7,324 nucleotides of DNA, taken from assembly GCA_023433225.1 (NCBI GenBank), contig JAEZDQ010000025.1, positions 1-7,324 of the forward strand, read 5' to 3'. Under the pieces are notes generated by a model. The model ran no database searches and was not told the origin of the DNA. It was given only the letters and a program-made list of their open reading frames with translations. Position numbers and translations under genes: made by a program. Source of the DNA: Bacteroidota bacterium (GTDB taxonomy: Bacteria; Bacteroidota; Bacteroidia; Flavobacteriales; Weeksellaceae). Of this stretch, positions 6,988 to 7,324 are shown piece by piece. How positions within the stretch are numbered: the first letter of the stretch is position 1; the number at the start of each line of letters is the position of its first letter.

Positions 6988-7032
6988 GAAAATCCAGTCT
7001 CTCTTTGAGGGATTGGATTTTCCTGTTTTTTT
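6988..7032 (+). terminator. intrinsic terminator of the ribosomal protein operon
   Basis: Positions 6988-7002 pair with 7008-7022 over 15 base pairs, two of them G-U, around the 5-base loop CTTTG. Two bases after the stem begins a T-rich run ending in seven Ts (7026-7032). This is a strong rho-independent terminator on the + strand, 60 bases after rpsN. It separates the operon from dnaK. Confidence 0.9.
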
Positions 7033-7038
7033 AATTTA

Positions 7039-7081
7039 AATTCTAAACAGAAAACAAAACTTCCTACTACTGTTTGAAATT
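7039..7081. repeat. imperfect inverted repeat between terminator and dnaK promoter
   Basis: Positions 7039-7050 can pair with 7070-7081 over 12 positions with one G-T and one mismatch (C7043/A7077), around a 19-base loop. The best part is AAACAG/CTGTTT. It could be a second hairpin after the terminator or a binding site, but the long loop and AT-rich arms make chance possible. Confidence 0.3.
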
Positions 7082-7138
7082 AAATGCCCAACATGAGCTT
7101 TTCGGATTTTCATTTTATAAAACCCATCCGTGCCATTC

Positions 7139-7157
7139 TGTCACTTAGCGGCTGACA
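7139..7157. promoter_or_regulatory. TGTCA-N9-TGACA palindrome upstream of dnaK
   Basis: TGTCA (7139-7143) and TGACA (7153-7157) form a perfect 5-base dyad with a 9-base spacer, centred 21 bases upstream of the sigma-54-like -24 element and 88 bases before the dnaK start. The spacing suggests a dimeric regulator. The 9-base spacer is the same as in the CIRCE operator, but the half-sites differ from TTAGCACTC/GAGTGCTAA. A role as the site for a sigma-54 activator or a heat-shock repressor is inference. Confidence 0.4.
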
Positions 7158-7177
7158 AAAAAATCCAATATCCCCGT

Positions 7178-7193
7178 TGGCATAATCATTGAC
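7178..7193 (+). promoter_or_regulatory. candidate sigma-54-like promoter of dnaK
   Basis: TGGCAT (7178-7183), five bases, then TTGAC (7189-7193) follows the -24/-12 layout TGGCAC-N5-TTGCW with two mismatches: T for C after TGGCA, and A for the C of the -12 GC. Transcription would begin near 7203, giving a leader of about 32 nt. No vegetative TTTG-N19-TAnnTTTG pair was found in this gap; TATTGTTTC (7194-7202) is only a loose -7 match and has no -33 partner at the right distance. The -12 mismatch keeps this tentative. Confidence 0.4.
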
Positions 7194-7211
7194 TATTGTT
7201 TCAGAAATTAA

Positions 7212-7324
<113 letters not shown>

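Noticed and set aside
7139..7157. CIRCE operator for HrcA upstream of dnaK
   Set aside because: The 9-base spacer fits but the half-sites TGTCA/TGACA do not match TTAGCACTC/GAGTGCTAA.

Overview
The window is most of a ribosomal protein operon (S10 plus the first half of spc) from a bacterium of the phylum Bacteroidota, probably class Flavobacteriia. Four signs point there. The protein sequences have the Bacteroidota form, for example the L22 start with its N-terminal extension and HPMGGGEGR in L2. The promoter ahead of the operon fits the Bacteroidota pattern TTTG-N19-TAnnTTTG. Most start codons lack a Shine-Dalgarno sequence and sit behind A-rich DNA. The intergenic repeats look like flavobacterial ones. 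The species cannot be named from this sequence.

Layout. Positions 1-140 hold the 3' end of an unrecognised gene. Positions 141-479 (339 bases) contain no gene: a REP-like inverted repeat cluster (173-243), then AT-rich DNA with one short AATATT/AATATT inverted repeat (244-261), a vegetative-type promoter (353-383) and an mRNA leader of about 90 nt with a possible small structure. Positions 480-6928 carry 14 intact genes on the + strand in the conserved order: rplC, rplD, rplW, rplB, rpsS, rplV, rpsC, rplP, rpmC, rpsQ, rplN, rplX, rplE, rpsN. Most gaps are 1-26 bases, and rplC/rplD overlap by 10. The only two long gaps, rplW-rplB (99 bases) and rplE-rpsN (90 bases), are each filled almost stop-to-start by the same kind of element: heptamer-periodic arms in inverted orientation. 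Positions 6929-7235 (307 bases) contain no gene: a degenerate hairpin repeat, a strong intrinsic terminator, an imperfect inverted repeat, a TGTCA-N9-TGACA palindrome and a sigma-54-like promoter. The window ends inside the start of dnaK (7236 onward).

How the genes work together. The 14 proteins are subunits of the 30S (S19, S3, S17, S14) and 50S (L3, L4, L23, L2, L22, L16, L29, L14, L24, L5) particles. They were probably co-transcribed from the promoter near position 353 and end at the terminator at 6988-7032. Two departures from the usual arrangement stand out. rpsJ (S10) is not directly upstream of rplC, and the spc operon stops after rpsN, with dnaK where rpsH, rplF, rplR and the rest would be expected. 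DnaK is a separate transcription unit with its own control region.

No new multi-gene system is visible. The most notable material is non-coding: the paired heptamer arrays inside the ribosomal operon and the atypical dnaK control region.
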